A stretch of DNA of 64,000 nt, from NCBI GenBank assembly GCA_002917075.1, contig NTMA01000024.1:372001-436000 (forward strand), in the 5' to 3' direction. Shown one piece after another: positions 11,170 through 23,268 of this stretch (its first letter is position 1; each line of letters begins with the position of its first letter). The position numbers and the translations under genes were made by a program. Origin of the DNA: Hawksworthiomyces lignivorus. Lineage: Eukaryota; Ascomycota; Sordariomycetes; Ophiostomatales; Ophiostomataceae. The notes below the pieces were generated by a model. That model made no database searches. It had not been told where the DNA came from and was given only the letters and a program-made list of their open reading frames with translations.

Positions 11170-13979
11170 CAACCAGCCGCCATCACTGGAACAATCACCG
11201 GCACTGGCTATCCGACAATTACAACTTCGGCGCCAGCTACGACTACTCAACCTACTTCTTTTCATTGAGTGAGGAGACTTTTTTCTTTCTTTTTCTCCAA
11301 ACAGAAAACAAAACACCCTCACAAAAAAAAGATCCGCATCCTTTTGGTATTCTTATCCTTTGGTTGTTTCAGGGATGGAGTTGCTTCAGCTCAGGAAAGA
11401 CAAAACTCAAGAGAACGGGGCGGCTGTACAACAGCATTTCGATGTGGCATCAAGACAGTAGCGGCGAGCGGCAAACGGAGACAGCGACAGCATCAACAGC
11501 ATAAACGGCAGGCATATTTCCATTTCTAGGGATTTCGGCGTTCAGCATTCAGGAACGGGACGACTTTTTGTCGGCAATTATACACACTTTTCACCACTCT
11601 GAGAGCTTAATTTTCCTTTTCCTTTTTCTTTTTCTTTTTTTCTCTTTTTTTAGCGGGCGAGCGAGCTTTGGTTTTCTTTTCCTTCCTTCTTTTCCACTCT
11701 TTATTTCTCATTTACACGGATCACAGGAAGAGGGACAAGACATTTCACCAGCACGAACCGCAAGGTCGGTTACAGAGCTTTTCATGTTTGTTTTTCATGT
11801 TCTATCTGTTCTGTTTATCTTCCTACTCCCTCATGGCTGGGTCCTCGGACGGGTACATATATTGCATTTTTGGATGGGCGAATACAGGCGGATTTTGGTT
11901 TCTCTTTTTAAAGACAAATGCAGCAATGCAATCTGGCAAGAATCCAGATAAAAGACACTTCTGTTTGATTTTTTCCATGTTTTTCTTTTCTTTTCTCTTT
12001 CTTTATCAGTTTTCATCGCATTTGGTTCTTTTCCTCCTTGGCCCCTTCGTTACGACGGCATTGTCATTTTTGTATTCTGGAGATACCCCAATACGCATCG
12101 CAGTCATTCGCCTCGGTGTATTCCGCCCGCTTTCGGGCTTTCGCTTCCTCCATCCTTCTCTGTTCATATTTATGCCGTCATGTGTCGAGCCGATTTTTTT
12201 CTTTTCGAAATGACTTACGACCTTTACGACGGATATATTCTGTGCTGGCTCAACGAAGAGATTTTCGCTTGCGTGGAATGGCATGGATTACTTCTGAATA
12301 ACCTCATGTTTACAACGAATAACAGGCCATACTCGCCATCGAATATTACTTGAAGAAACTGGTTTTCTTCCAAGTACCTACCAGAATAATTCGCAAAGGA
12401 CCAACTGTTCAGCTTTTCGTCATTTCATTTCCTTTGATTGGGGAAAATCAACGACCAGGCATGAAGACCAACAAAGACACTGACAACTGGTTTGTCAATG
12501 AATCTTCTTTGCATTGTTCTTTGCGCCTGCTAAGGCGATGATGCTCTCTATTTTTAGGAAGAGATCGAGGCTCTGGTGCGCGATGAACCTATAGAAGCAA
12601 AAGCTTGAGGGGGCGGTGGAGGACGAACCTGTGGGCTGCAATATGCACTACGCGACTGCTGGGACAGAGCGATGATAGCTGATCCAATGCAGCACACGAA
12701 GTATCGTTCCTCTACGTCGTTGCGAGCCTTCTCGTCTATCGGAGCTATTGAACTAAGCACAATCCATCATCCGGCTTGGACTTGGCCAATATCTTCAGAG
12801 CGGAGAGCCAATGATACTGTCTAGCACGACAATCAAAGAATACGAAGTGGGTGGACAGAGTACTAGGATGCGCTTCAAATGCAGATATTGTCGTGGTAGA
12901 AAGTGGGAGAAGAAAAGGTGAAAACTCGGAAACAACTGTAGCTCACCTCGCTACAAGACTCTTAGGTCTTCTAAAGATATTGGAAGCATAGATGTCGGTT
13001 TCTGCCGCCTGGAAGGAGGAAAAGTTTGGTAAGCGGAATAGAGATCGCGGTGCGATCCACAGCTACCATCTTACCTCCAGTGGCAAACCATTTGGGGTGC
13101 TGGATTTCTTTTGTCCTTCTTGTGTCTCCTTTGTCTTTCGGAGAGGACCTTCCTGGTGACTGTCCTCCATTCCGGTCTTGTGGGCTTGATTATCCTCAAG
13201 TAGTCGCCTCTTCTTAGTGACTCCATTGTCTTTTATATAGTACTTAATCTGGAGCCAAATAAACTCACCAAAAAAAAGGGATAAAACATTTATCTGTCCG
13301 ATTCCAAGTAAACATGATGATTATCTTCTGCCTGCAAGTTGCAAATATCATATTGTATTACCATTCCAAATACATAGCGTCTGCTCATAAAATCGTTGTA
13401 CAAAATATAGCAAGGGGTTTTATTCTAGTGACGCTTGAGAAGAAAACACGAGACAAGCGCGGTTTCCGCAAGATATTATTGTGCTGACTCGTGAAATAGA
13501 GATACAACCTGCTTCATCTCTGCAAGCCTTTTTCTTCTACAATATCTAGGTGGAGAATGATGCAAAAGCGCCAGGTAGACTTCGCGCGTTTTTTGGTCTG
13601 CTTATTTACAAAAATGCTCATCCATCGAATTACTTGCACATATATAGAAGACTTTTGGAAGAGAGCTAATCCTACTACATGGGACAGTCCACATGCACGG
13701 TGTGTTTTCTCGTAGACCTCGTAGGTAGAGTAAATGACCTTTGGCTCAAATAAATTAACAAAGTTCTTAATAATATGGGCACGATGCAATTCTCAGACAA
13801 TTTGTAGATATGGCATGTGCCGAAGAGCATATGATACATTATACAATCGGTACAGCAGGCTCTAGAAGCAAATATGTTGTGGAGAGGGACTAGAAGACCA
13901 GCCGTAAGGATACAACGGCCAGAATCAAAACAGACACTCAAGTATACACAATTACAACAAGGCATCCTTCTGGCAGTTT
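11170..13979. other. intergenic, 2.8 kb, no gene seen
   Basis: Between the orphan gene (+) and the convergent alcohol oxidase (-). T-rich sequence at 11600-12040 may be the 3' region of the upstream gene. Open frames here are short and show no family motif. Nothing else is supported. Confidence 0.55.
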
Positions 13980-16690
13980 TCAAGCTGCCAACTCATCTGT
14001 AATTCCCTGCGCAATCCAAGCTGCTAATGCCATTACCGTCACCATTGGATTGGCGCCGCTAGCACTGGGAAAGACGCTGGCATCTGCCACGTACAAATTT
14101 CTCGTTCCCCAAACTTGACCTTTGGGGTTGACGACGCTGGCCTCTCCGCTATCATCGCCCATCCGGCAGGTGCCCATCTGGTGCGCTGACGCAATCGGCG
14201 TAGCCGCTGTCCAGCCGCCCCATAGTGGGGATGCGGACTGTCCGGCGCTGCGTACGCGTTCGACCCAGGCCTCGAATACGGCATCATCGTTGTCGTTGTC
14301 GACAGAGGCCCGGATATACGGTGTCGTGCCGGCTATGAACGGCCTAATCTCATTGGCACCAGCGGCGCGGCACAGCCGGGCAATACCAATGGCGCCTTCG
14401 ATGCCGTGTTCACGATCTAACTCGGAAGGAACGTAGTCGACTATGGGCTGGCCGGTCACAGGATCTGGGAAAACGCGTCCGCTGTCGCGGTCACGGACGA
14501 GAGAGATAAAGCCATCCATGTGCCGGTAGCGAAGAGCAGCGAGCTTGAAGTCAAGGCTACTGTTCCAAGGCATATTGGACATGATAGCATAAGGCTATGG
14601 GTATATTTTCTTAGCACTTTTCTGTATGCTCATGGAAATATGTATGTTACACCAACAGGGAACTCACAACCATGCAGGTGGCTTCAAGCCGGGCCCCGTG
14701 GCCCTCGCCGTCGAGATCATCGAAGCTGGTGCAAATGCTTGTAATAATGCCTTCTGCAGAGCAAATAATTAGCTGAATCAGCGACTGTGCGAATACCAGT
14801 GCCTTAAGGAAGCGAAAGGGGGGGGGGGGGGGGGGGGGGTCTGCCATACTATCCATTGGCTTTGTCTCTTCGTCGAAAAATGCGGCTACCATATGGCATG
14901 GGTGAATATGTAGGTTCTTCCCGATTTGGGGATTCTTGAAGAAGCATATTGGTCAGTTCAGTAATTTTCAGCCTCTCACTGCCCGCATCCCATCATGTAA
15001 CCTTCAGGAAAACGTACGGTAAGACCACTTTTAAGGAGCACCAGTGGACTCCATAAACTGCCGCATGACACAATGACCTTCTTCGCCTTGATAATCAGGC
15101 GAGTTCTCTCACGCTGGTCGGCTGGTCCGGCCACACCACCACTGGCATCTCTCGATACCCACGTGCCCACCACTCCAGTAGCCTCTGGCCCAGACAGGGA
15201 ATTGCTATGTGGAATTGACGAAGCCATCACGCTGCTGCGTCCGTCGTCATTGTCAAAGAGAACACGCTCAACGTGAAAGCCCTCGATAAATTCGGCGCCC
15301 GCCTTTGCGGCAGCCGGCAGCCAGCTGACAGATGTCCCGCGCTTCTCAGCGCTAGCACAACCCAAATGACAGTAGCCGTCATCGTGCGGCTCACCGCCGA
15401 GGGTGTTCTGAATAAGGGGCTCAGCTTTGAATTTGAGCTTGGCGGCGCCATCGAGGATGACACGTCCGCGGTGGGACTGTTTGTCGTCGAGGTCGGCGCC
15501 GTTGCTCGGAATTCGCTTGCTGGCCGCATCATTAATGCCCATGAAATCGCACACGCGGTCCATACACTCGTCAAATGCAGGGCTGTTTATAAATGCCATG
15601 CCCGGTTGCTTCTTATCGCTCCATTCGCGCCGCACTACATCCGGTGTTCGCAGACTGACTGACCAGTTGATAGTTCCACCACCGCCCCAGCACGCACCAG
15701 CTACCACAGATATGCTCGGGTCGGTGGCGGCCAAGACGCCGTTGTTCTCATACATGAAGCGTGTGGCCTGTTGCTGCGGCATGGGCAGCTGTGACTGTGG
15801 GAAGTAATAGGCCTTGTCGACAACAATGACGCGATGGCCAGCAGCTGCAAGCATCTGGGCACAGACAGAGCCGCCGCAACCAGAACCTACGACAAGTATG
15901 TCCGTTTCGATCGTCACAGGCTCAGCTTGATCGCTGTCCTGGCGAAACTGCAAAAACTTGAAATCGTAGCTCGGTCCCTGACGCCAACTAGGCGGCACAT
16001 CCAGATAACCTGCGGCTTGTCGGAATATTGGAGCAGTTGTTATCCACGATGTCTGGGCCAGTGCTTGAAATGACCGAGACACTTTTCGAAGCGTCGGAGT
16101 CCATGCGCGAGACCAAGAACGCAGAATCTCTTCCCGGACGTGGACGGGCTGCTGCTGGACCGGGGTGCAGTAGCCGGTCAGGAGGAGAGCACCAGTTCGA
16201 CCACTTGAACAAAGAGTAAGCAAAAGCCTGCGAGGTGGACCGAATCCGCAAAAGACCATGCATGCGGTACATACGACAATGCAGTTAGCAGCCCTCCCAA
16301 TTGTTTCAAGGTGTTGGGCGACAAGCCAGAGAGTGTGCGTTTAACTCCATCGTGGAACTCTGGGTTGTCAGACGGCCGGTCAGCCAGACAGTCGGAAACT
16401 AGAGATGCATCCGGTGCGTTGACGATGGCGGCACGAGCATGGGAGATAGCAGCGTCATACTCGCTTCTAGGAAGCTTCTTGACACTGGTGCGTTCAAAAT
16501 CGAGACCGTCTTTTATATCGGTTGTCTTGTTCTTCCGGCTGTCGGCAGCGGGATCAGCCGATGGCACCACTGGTGCTAGAACGGCATCGAGCAAAGAGAA
16601 AAGCACGGCCCATTGGGTATCATCCCACCAGTCGCCCCGGGGTGCCGGTGCTAGGCCGGGTGTGTCTGGAGCCGTTAGTACTGAAGACAT
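13980..16690 (-). CDS. long-chain fatty alcohol oxidase (GMC oxidoreductase), 5 exons
   Basis: FAD-dependent oxidase expected to convert long-chain alcohols to aldehydes with release of H2O2, in omega-oxidation of alkanes and fatty acids. Exons on the minus strand are 16690-16275, 16227-15018, 14934-14850, 14753-14668 and 14594-13980, giving 803 residues. All joins keep frame, and family blocks run across them (KSGLT to NPQIGKN; ATCMV to PYAIM). The N-terminal extension (about 240 residues) is the one seen in fungal and plant alcohol oxidases. The FAD site GSGCGG is at residues 253-258. The C-terminal block HQMGTCRMG puts the catalytic His near 737, and the second active-site polar residue is in SGANPM near 781. 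No peroxisomal SKL-type tail is visible. Introns are 47, 83, 96 and 73 nt; the third contains a 22-base C run on the sense strand. Neighbours are distant, so no cluster is implied. Confidence 0.9.
14818..14839 (-). repeat. C22 run (sense strand) inside intron 3 of the alcohol oxidase
   Basis: Twenty-two consecutive G on the + strand, read as C22 in the transcript. It lies ten bases after the GT of the donor in intron 14849-14754. It is too long to be coding: read through, it would encode a Pro run not expected at this conserved place. Confidence 0.9.
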
Positions 16691-19600
16691 ACCATAAGAT
16701 AGAATGTCGTGTTAGCTACGACAGAACGATAATCAGTGCCACGAGGTCAGAGGCATATGCGGATAGATGGGAGGGACTAGAATTGTAATGCTATAAAGCA
16801 AATTTCTTCGTCTGTGTTTATTTATCAACAGAATTAAATAGATTTCCTCTCATGACAAGAAAATTTGTCTTCTGAACATAGCAATGCCATGGACATGGCC
16901 TTTTCTCTTGCTTGTCGTCTTCCCCCTCTTTTTGGTAGCTAGGCTCCTCATTTTGACCCCGGATTGGGGGAATAGTACCCAGTGTCCTCGGCACTGGCAA
17001 GACCATGAAATTCAAGCATATGACTTTACATTCGAACAAACGGGATCTGCACAAACAGAGACGAGGCTATTGAGCACGGAATAAGTTTTGTTATACTCAT
17101 AACAGCATACTGGTCTTGCCAAATGTTACACTTTAGAGAGACCATCTTCTAAGGATGCGTATTCTTGATGGCATAAGTTGCATGATTTGTTTCTGAGTTG
17201 TTTTGCAAGATAGAGATATAGAAGCTGATGGGACATGAAGCGAGATAAAGCATTCTTCTAATTGTCCAATACAGCCTTCTGCTTTTACTATTCATCCTTT
17301 CTCCGTGATATTGATTGAGATCTTTGCTGGCCCCCACCTTCGCCGAAGAAAAGGCTGCCACAGAAAATATTTCACACTGTTCAGCACTGTATTGGTACAT
17401 GAAAGGGAAACTCCAACCTGCGCTGCTTAAACCTGATTTGGGCAAACACTTTTCTTTTTTGGAAGATGTACGTGCATGGGGACATTACGAGCTGAAGCAT
17501 GCAGCAAGCAGCAAAGGTTGCGCAACATATACACGTGAGAGTAAGTTTAACGCAAAGAGAAGGTCAGAAATACAGCGTGAGAAACAAAGAGAGTGACATG
17601 AAAGGGGGTGGAAGAACGGAATCGACGTGACGAAGCAAGGGAAAAAGATTCTGGTTTCGCAACAGCAATTGTGCCGTTGGTTGAGCAATCTGGATTGACA
17701 TGGTCTTAATAGTATGGTTGCTTCGAGGCTGAAGACGAAATGCGGGGAACTGGTATGCGATGCGAAGGACGCCCTACGTCGAATTTGGCAATTGGAAGGT
17801 GGAAAACATTCGAGAGAAAAGTAGGCAAAAAAAGTTCAAGGAGACGGACTGTGTATGTATGTGTATGTATGTGTATATTCTGTAGGCTTACGAACCAAAC
17901 TTGCTCTATCATATGCATACAGATACATTGGGGACGAGCTGCTCCACATTCAGATTTGTTGGCAGCCTCGGCTTAGAACGGTGGAGATGATAACAGTATG
18001 GAGTATGAGTTTGCGAGCTGCAGAAGAAGCGCGTACGGGCGTAAGGAGGGCGGAGTCGTCCAAACTCCATTGAAAATGTCCTAAAAAAAATTAAAGGCTG
18101 TGGGGAGAAGGAAAAGAAAAGAACGGGCACGTGAGGATGGATGCGTCGCTTAGCAAACCCCACCCCTTGCTAGAAGCCGCTTTGAAAATTTGGACCAATT
18201 TTTACTTTTCGTTTCCTGTTAGTTGGTGACGGTTTGCGCCTTCTGCCGGCGCTGAGCAGAACGACGTTTACGTATCTATTATCCATATCAACAGATTTTG
18301 TTGGGGAGAGTGCGGGGCAAATAGAAAATATGCTTCTTCACCTTGGCGGATTGCACTGCGCAGAGCTTTCCTTGCGAAATTCGATAAAAGAGATCATAAT
18401 GTTTAGATAGGTATGATAAATACACTCATGTCCGCTGCTAGCATTTGCACACGTGTGAGCGCCGTTGTGTGGTTCGTCTTTTTAGACAATTGCTGTGTGA
18501 ATTATATCATCTCAAGTAATCCAGTACACCGTAATCGAGGCGGTCTCCCTGGTGTGGTAGGAACGGAATGAGATTAAAGGGATGTTGTTTGGTAAGACAC
18601 AAACTAAGACCGCCCGTATGTAAGTCGCAGTCTGCTATTGGCCAATTCGCTCTTTCCCAACAAAAAAAAAAAATAGAAAGGACAAGGCACAGGCAAAATA
18701 AACTTTTTTTTATTTAAAAAAAAAAAAAAAAAGTACTTCTCCGTGTTCTGAGTGGTCAGGTTTAAGGAAGTACGGAATACGGAGGCAGACGGTCGGAGAA
18801 AAAGAGACGGCAACTTCATGACCACTTACTGCCGGTGATCCTGGACAATTAGAAATTGTCTATCCAGGAAGGAAGATGAAAGATGGGAATGCAAGACAAT
18901 AAAGGAAAATGATGACCTCGCTGTCGATGAAACATGACGATATTCCCCCACTTACTCTGTTTCCTATCTTGTACTTCCGCCGCTTCCGCTGCTTCCGGCA
19001 GCGTCGATGGTAGATCGACGTCAAATTAGCAAATTACCGAATTACGCCTACCAGGTGGCCAAAATCACCTGAGAGCAACGGTGACATAAACTGAAGAAAA
19101 TGAAGCGGGAACAATCAAAGCAAATCAGAGTGCTAGGTCGAGCAAACGTGTGGCAGCCATCGCGATGACATCAAGGGATGATCGATGGATGTACGTCCGG
19201 TGGATACCGATGAACTGCAAGCACGCTTGGAAAGAAAGTTTGTAACAGATCTCCAAGAGTGATTACATTCCGTACCCAAGGAAGTCGCATTGCTCGTTGC
19301 ATCGGCGGCAAAGTCCCAACAAAGGAAAACGCTTCTGTTAAGTGTGACAAAGTTGCGCAAAATTGGATCTCCCTCATTCTTGCCTCGGTTCCCCCCATTT
19401 TGAGCCAACCAGATAATGGTCGCTCTTGCATTCGACTTCTCCCAACTATCATCATTCTCCTTATAGATCATATTGTTGAAGCATGACATTCGTCTCCTTG
19501 CAGCAGACAGAAACGGAACAAGAGGCAAAATTCGGTATCAAAGACCCACTATCCCATTTGATGCAGCCTTGGGATCCAGCAAGATCCCATCCCTTCCGGC

Positions 19601-20165
19601 GGTCGGACGCTGTTTCTAGAATAGCAAGACATTAAGAGTGTGTTTGTAGGAACCAGCTGTAGCTCCCTTTGCATGAACTAAACTTCTGTTAGCTCCTTCC
19701 CGCTTTTTCCTCTGAAAATCTAGAGTTTTATTTCATTGTCCTTTCCTCTTTTTTTCTTCTTTTTTCTTCTTCTTCAATTCCTCGCTTTTTCTTCTTCTTC
19801 ATTTTCTCCCCCATATCCTGCTCCTCATCCATATGGTCCATCTTGATCCGTATTCTCTTTGTTTTCGCCCTCTTCATTCCCTCTCTGAGATCGTGAACTC
19901 CTCTTTTCTTTACCCCTGGCTAATATCAACTAGCACCTAGGTCCTCGTTTATGGGAGCTTGGAAGCTGTGTGGACAGGTCGCGTGCCCCTCTACCCGTTC
20001 TTTGCACAAAGCTTCGAGCTTCTCTCATTGCATCTTTACCCTTCCAACGTCTAGCCCAGATAATTCCTCTTCTACCTACGGCGTCTTTTTTTCTCCCCAT
20101 TGTAGTACTCCATTTAATATTCATTTACATCTTTAGCTAGCTTAGCTAGCCTTGCCATATCCAAA
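16691..20165. other. intergenic, 3.5 kb, divergent promoters, no gene seen
   Basis: Separates the leftward alcohol oxidase from the rightward elongase, so it holds both promoters. A short TATG/TGTA repeat lies at about 17853-17880, and A/T homopolymers at about 18660-18735. A pyrimidine-rich tract at 19700-19915 probably marks the elongase promoter or leader. Open frames up to 131 codons (for example 19133-19528, minus) lack an ATG start and any motif. Confidence 0.55.
19700..19915 (+). promoter_or_regulatory. CT-rich promoter/leader tract of the elongase gene
   Basis: Dense TTCTTCTT and CTTTTTC sequence on the + strand, 250-460 bp before the elongase ATG at 20166. The position and polarity fit the pyrimidine-rich tracts found near fungal transcription starts. 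Confidence 0.4.
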
Positions 20166-21748
20166 ATGGCTGCAGCTCAAGTTCTCTCTCAGCTGCCTTC
20201 CGCTCATCTCTTCCACTTCCCACCAAACCCAGATCCCATCACCGTCCCACCACCATCGCCAGGCTCTTTCGACTTCGCTCCTCCAATTGCTATTCCTGAC
20301 CGCCTCTACTGGGCGGCCCTCGACGCTCGCGTGCCGCTGACTATTGCCGCCTTGTACGCCGTGACTGCCAAGCTCCTCAACCGGTACAACCAGTCAACTG
20401 GACGCCGACCTTGGGCTATAAGCCGCTCACCGCTTTTCTTTGCCTTTGTCGTCCTGCACAATGTCTTCCTCGCTGTTTATTCGGCTTGGACTTGGTGGGG
20501 TATGCTCGGCACGCTCCGCCGAAGTGTCGCCAATCCATTTACCAACACCGGAGACAGCAGCACAGGCGGCTGGGCTGCCACTGTTGACAGTTTCTGCCGG
20601 TTGAATGGTGGCCCCGGGCTGGGCAACGGCCTTTATTACGACGAGACAGCTGGCTATTGGTTGACCCAGTCCGCACCGTCTTCGCCTGATTTTGCTGTCC
20701 TCCCTGACCGTGCCCAACCTGGTCGGATTTGGAACGAGGGTCTTGCGTTTTACGGCTGGATCTTTTATCTCAGCAAATTTTATGAAGTCCTCGACACCTT
20801 TATCATCCTTGCAAAGGGCAAATACAGCTCAACTTTGCAGACCTATCACCATGCTGGCGCCATGATGTGCATGTGGGCTGGTATGCGCTACATGAGCGCA
20901 CCTATCTGGATGTTCGCTTTTGTCAATTCTGGTATCCATGCAATGATGGTGAGAATTATTCCTTGCAACTGATAATCGGCTTCTTCTCCCTTGGTCTCAC
21001 ATCACCCGTACCTTCGTATTCTTCACCCTTCGAATCTGCTAACTTTTCTAATTAGTACTCATACTATACTATCACGGCCTTCTCTATTCGCGTGCCTACC
21101 AGCATTAAACGGTCTCTGACTACTCTGCAAATTATGCAATTTCTCGTCGGTGCCTCTTATGCGATGGCCCACTCGTTTGTTTATTACACGGTTCCTCTTG
21201 CTACTCCAATTTCACGATCTGCTGCAGCTGCCGCTGCCGGTAACTCCACAGTTGCTAACGCAGGGCATGATGTCGGGTCTGATTTCAAAACTGTGCCTTG
21301 CATTGCCACATCTGGCGAGACTTTTGCGATCTGGCTTAATGTTCTTTACCTCGCTCCTCTTACATATTTGTTTGTGAAGTTCTTTATAACTTCATACCTT
21401 CGACGCAGCAATGCCGAGAGCGCACGTGCCGCTCGTCTCGGAAAGAAGGACGTTGACAGCATTGCTAACGCCAATGAACACGACCGTACTTCTGCATCTG
21501 CGACGGGACACGCAAACCTTGTTGCTACTATTGCTACGACTGAGGCCCAGGTGCGCCGACGTCTGAGCAACGTTGGCAATCTGGCAGAAAAGGCCGGCTG
21601 GGATGCGGCTAGGGGTCTCGAGAAGGAGGTATATGGTGACTCTAGCGAGGCTGTGGACACGACTGAGCCGAACCCGAATGCTTCAGCCAATTCAACTAGC
21701 AGCCGATCTAAGAGATCAAAGGACCGAACTAGCAAGGCAGCCAAATGA
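20166..21748 (+). CDS. ELO-family very-long-chain fatty acid elongase
   Basis: Membrane 3-ketoacyl-CoA synthase of the ELO family, adding two carbons to acyl-CoA in the ER. Exons are 20166-20948 and 21056-21748, with a 107-nt intron after GIHAMM; the join restores the family block that continues YSYYT. The product has 491 residues. Seen motifs: KFYEVLDT (residues 204-211, the KxxExxDT box) and QTYHH (225-229), where the usual first His of HxxHH is Gln. That Gln form is known in some ELO enzymes, such as the Isochrysis delta-9 elongase. Several hydrophobic segments fit a polytopic protein. The C-terminal tail of about 110 residues is hydrophilic, Ala/Ser-rich and ends in basic sequence with KAAK, similar to a dilysine-type ER signal. 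Substrate chain length cannot be told from the sequence. Confidence 0.9.
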
Positions 21749-23268
21749 AGTTTTGTGGCGACAGGAAGCCCTTTTTTTTTTAAACTAAAGAAGCATGACG
21801 GGCGTGTCTTTAGAAGCGGAGTTAAACTCTCGCCCATGAAACTATAGGCGATACATCCAAGTCAGGACAAGAATTATATGTATTTATATCTAAACTGCTT
21901 CAACTAACATAGAGTGGCGGTGGCAGGCTATGGTGAAGAGATACAATAAAGATAAAAAAGAGGGGGTGGCTCACTGAGCAGTGAAGCGAATGGCGATGAA
22001 TAAAAGGTCAAAAGGAAACGATCAAAGCAGAGGAAACGGAGAAATGGCGTTCTGTTCTAGGACTCGGGAGAGCATACTTTTATAGGGTATAATACATACA
22101 GTATTCCAGCAAAATCTTATTTATAAGAAAAGATACTAGAGAAACAGAAGGGCTGCTATTTTGTGAGAGGCACGAGAGCTGGGAGCTGGTTACATATTAT
22201 TTCAGAACCAAACATGGGAAATACTACTTTGTGCTTTGATGTAGAAAGGGTTGAATATTAATAGTCGTGTCACTTTGATTTTGAACCTCTGGCCAACGGC
22301 GTTTCACTTTTGAAAAAAGACGAGCTTAACTTTTATTCGAGCCTGGCGGGCTTGACAACAAAATCCCCCTTTTGTCAGCTAACTTTTGGGGAATAACTCG
22401 ATTCTCCTGCTTCCTCGAGTCGTCCGCCACTCTGTTCACTTGTCACATCTTTAGCTGGTGTTCTCTTTCCTTTTTGCCGCTCACGCGTTCCCCTATCCAT
22501 AGAGGAAGATCTGCGAAGGAGACGAAGACATAGCTTACATGACAAACTTAAACGAATAACATAAGGGAAAAAACAGTAATAGAGATAAATGGCCCTTCAT
22601 AGCTCTGCTGAAAATAAGTTGTCAACAGAAAAAGACATTGAAAACAAGAAATAAGACTGAACCGTAGCCCTTCAGAACGCCGTTATGGAGAGATGGATGA
22701 AAGCGGTGCACCCGTAACAGGGTTACACTCAACTGGCCGGAGACCCAGTAGCTCTGTTCGCAAGAGGGTCATTGTTCTGCAAGACAAAGCCAACCCTCTT
22801 CCTAAAGCCAGTGTACCCTAAGAACAATTCCCGCCCCCCAAAAAAACAGCCAGTCTATCAATACATGTGAAACTTCCGCCTTCGTTCCAACTTCCTCTTG
22901 TCTTAGATTACCACCACATCCACCACACAGAAATAGGCTTGCCGACTCAGAGTCTTTGCAAAGAGACAATAAGACAGGAAGTAATGATAGTGGTCAGACC
23001 ATCGCCACCAGCCGTGAAAAGGACTGGAGACACAGGACCAAACGAGGAAGTGAAAAGAACTTATGGAAGACAAGAGGATGATCCAGCCACAAAAAAAAAA
23101 TGCTGACATAATAAAGTATAAGAAATATTTGGTATCATCTGTATGGCAAATGCATACTGCATTTTCCATATTCCTCTCCATCCGATCAGCTAGCTCTGCT
23201 AGGAAACAACCAGAAAAAAAAACAGTTGATCGTACTTCAGAGTCGGTGAAGGGAAGACAGCAACTGCT
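21749..23268. other. convergent 3' region between elongase and pab1
   Basis: 1.5 kb between two stop codons facing each other, so it should hold both 3' untranslated regions. It is A/T-rich with short A and T runs. I see no open frame or RNA gene that I can support. Confidence 0.6.

Noticed and set aside
13980..21748. Lipid gene cluster made of the alcohol oxidase and the elongase
   Set aside because: The genes are divergent and 3.5 kb apart, with no other pathway gene between; proximity alone does not support a cluster.
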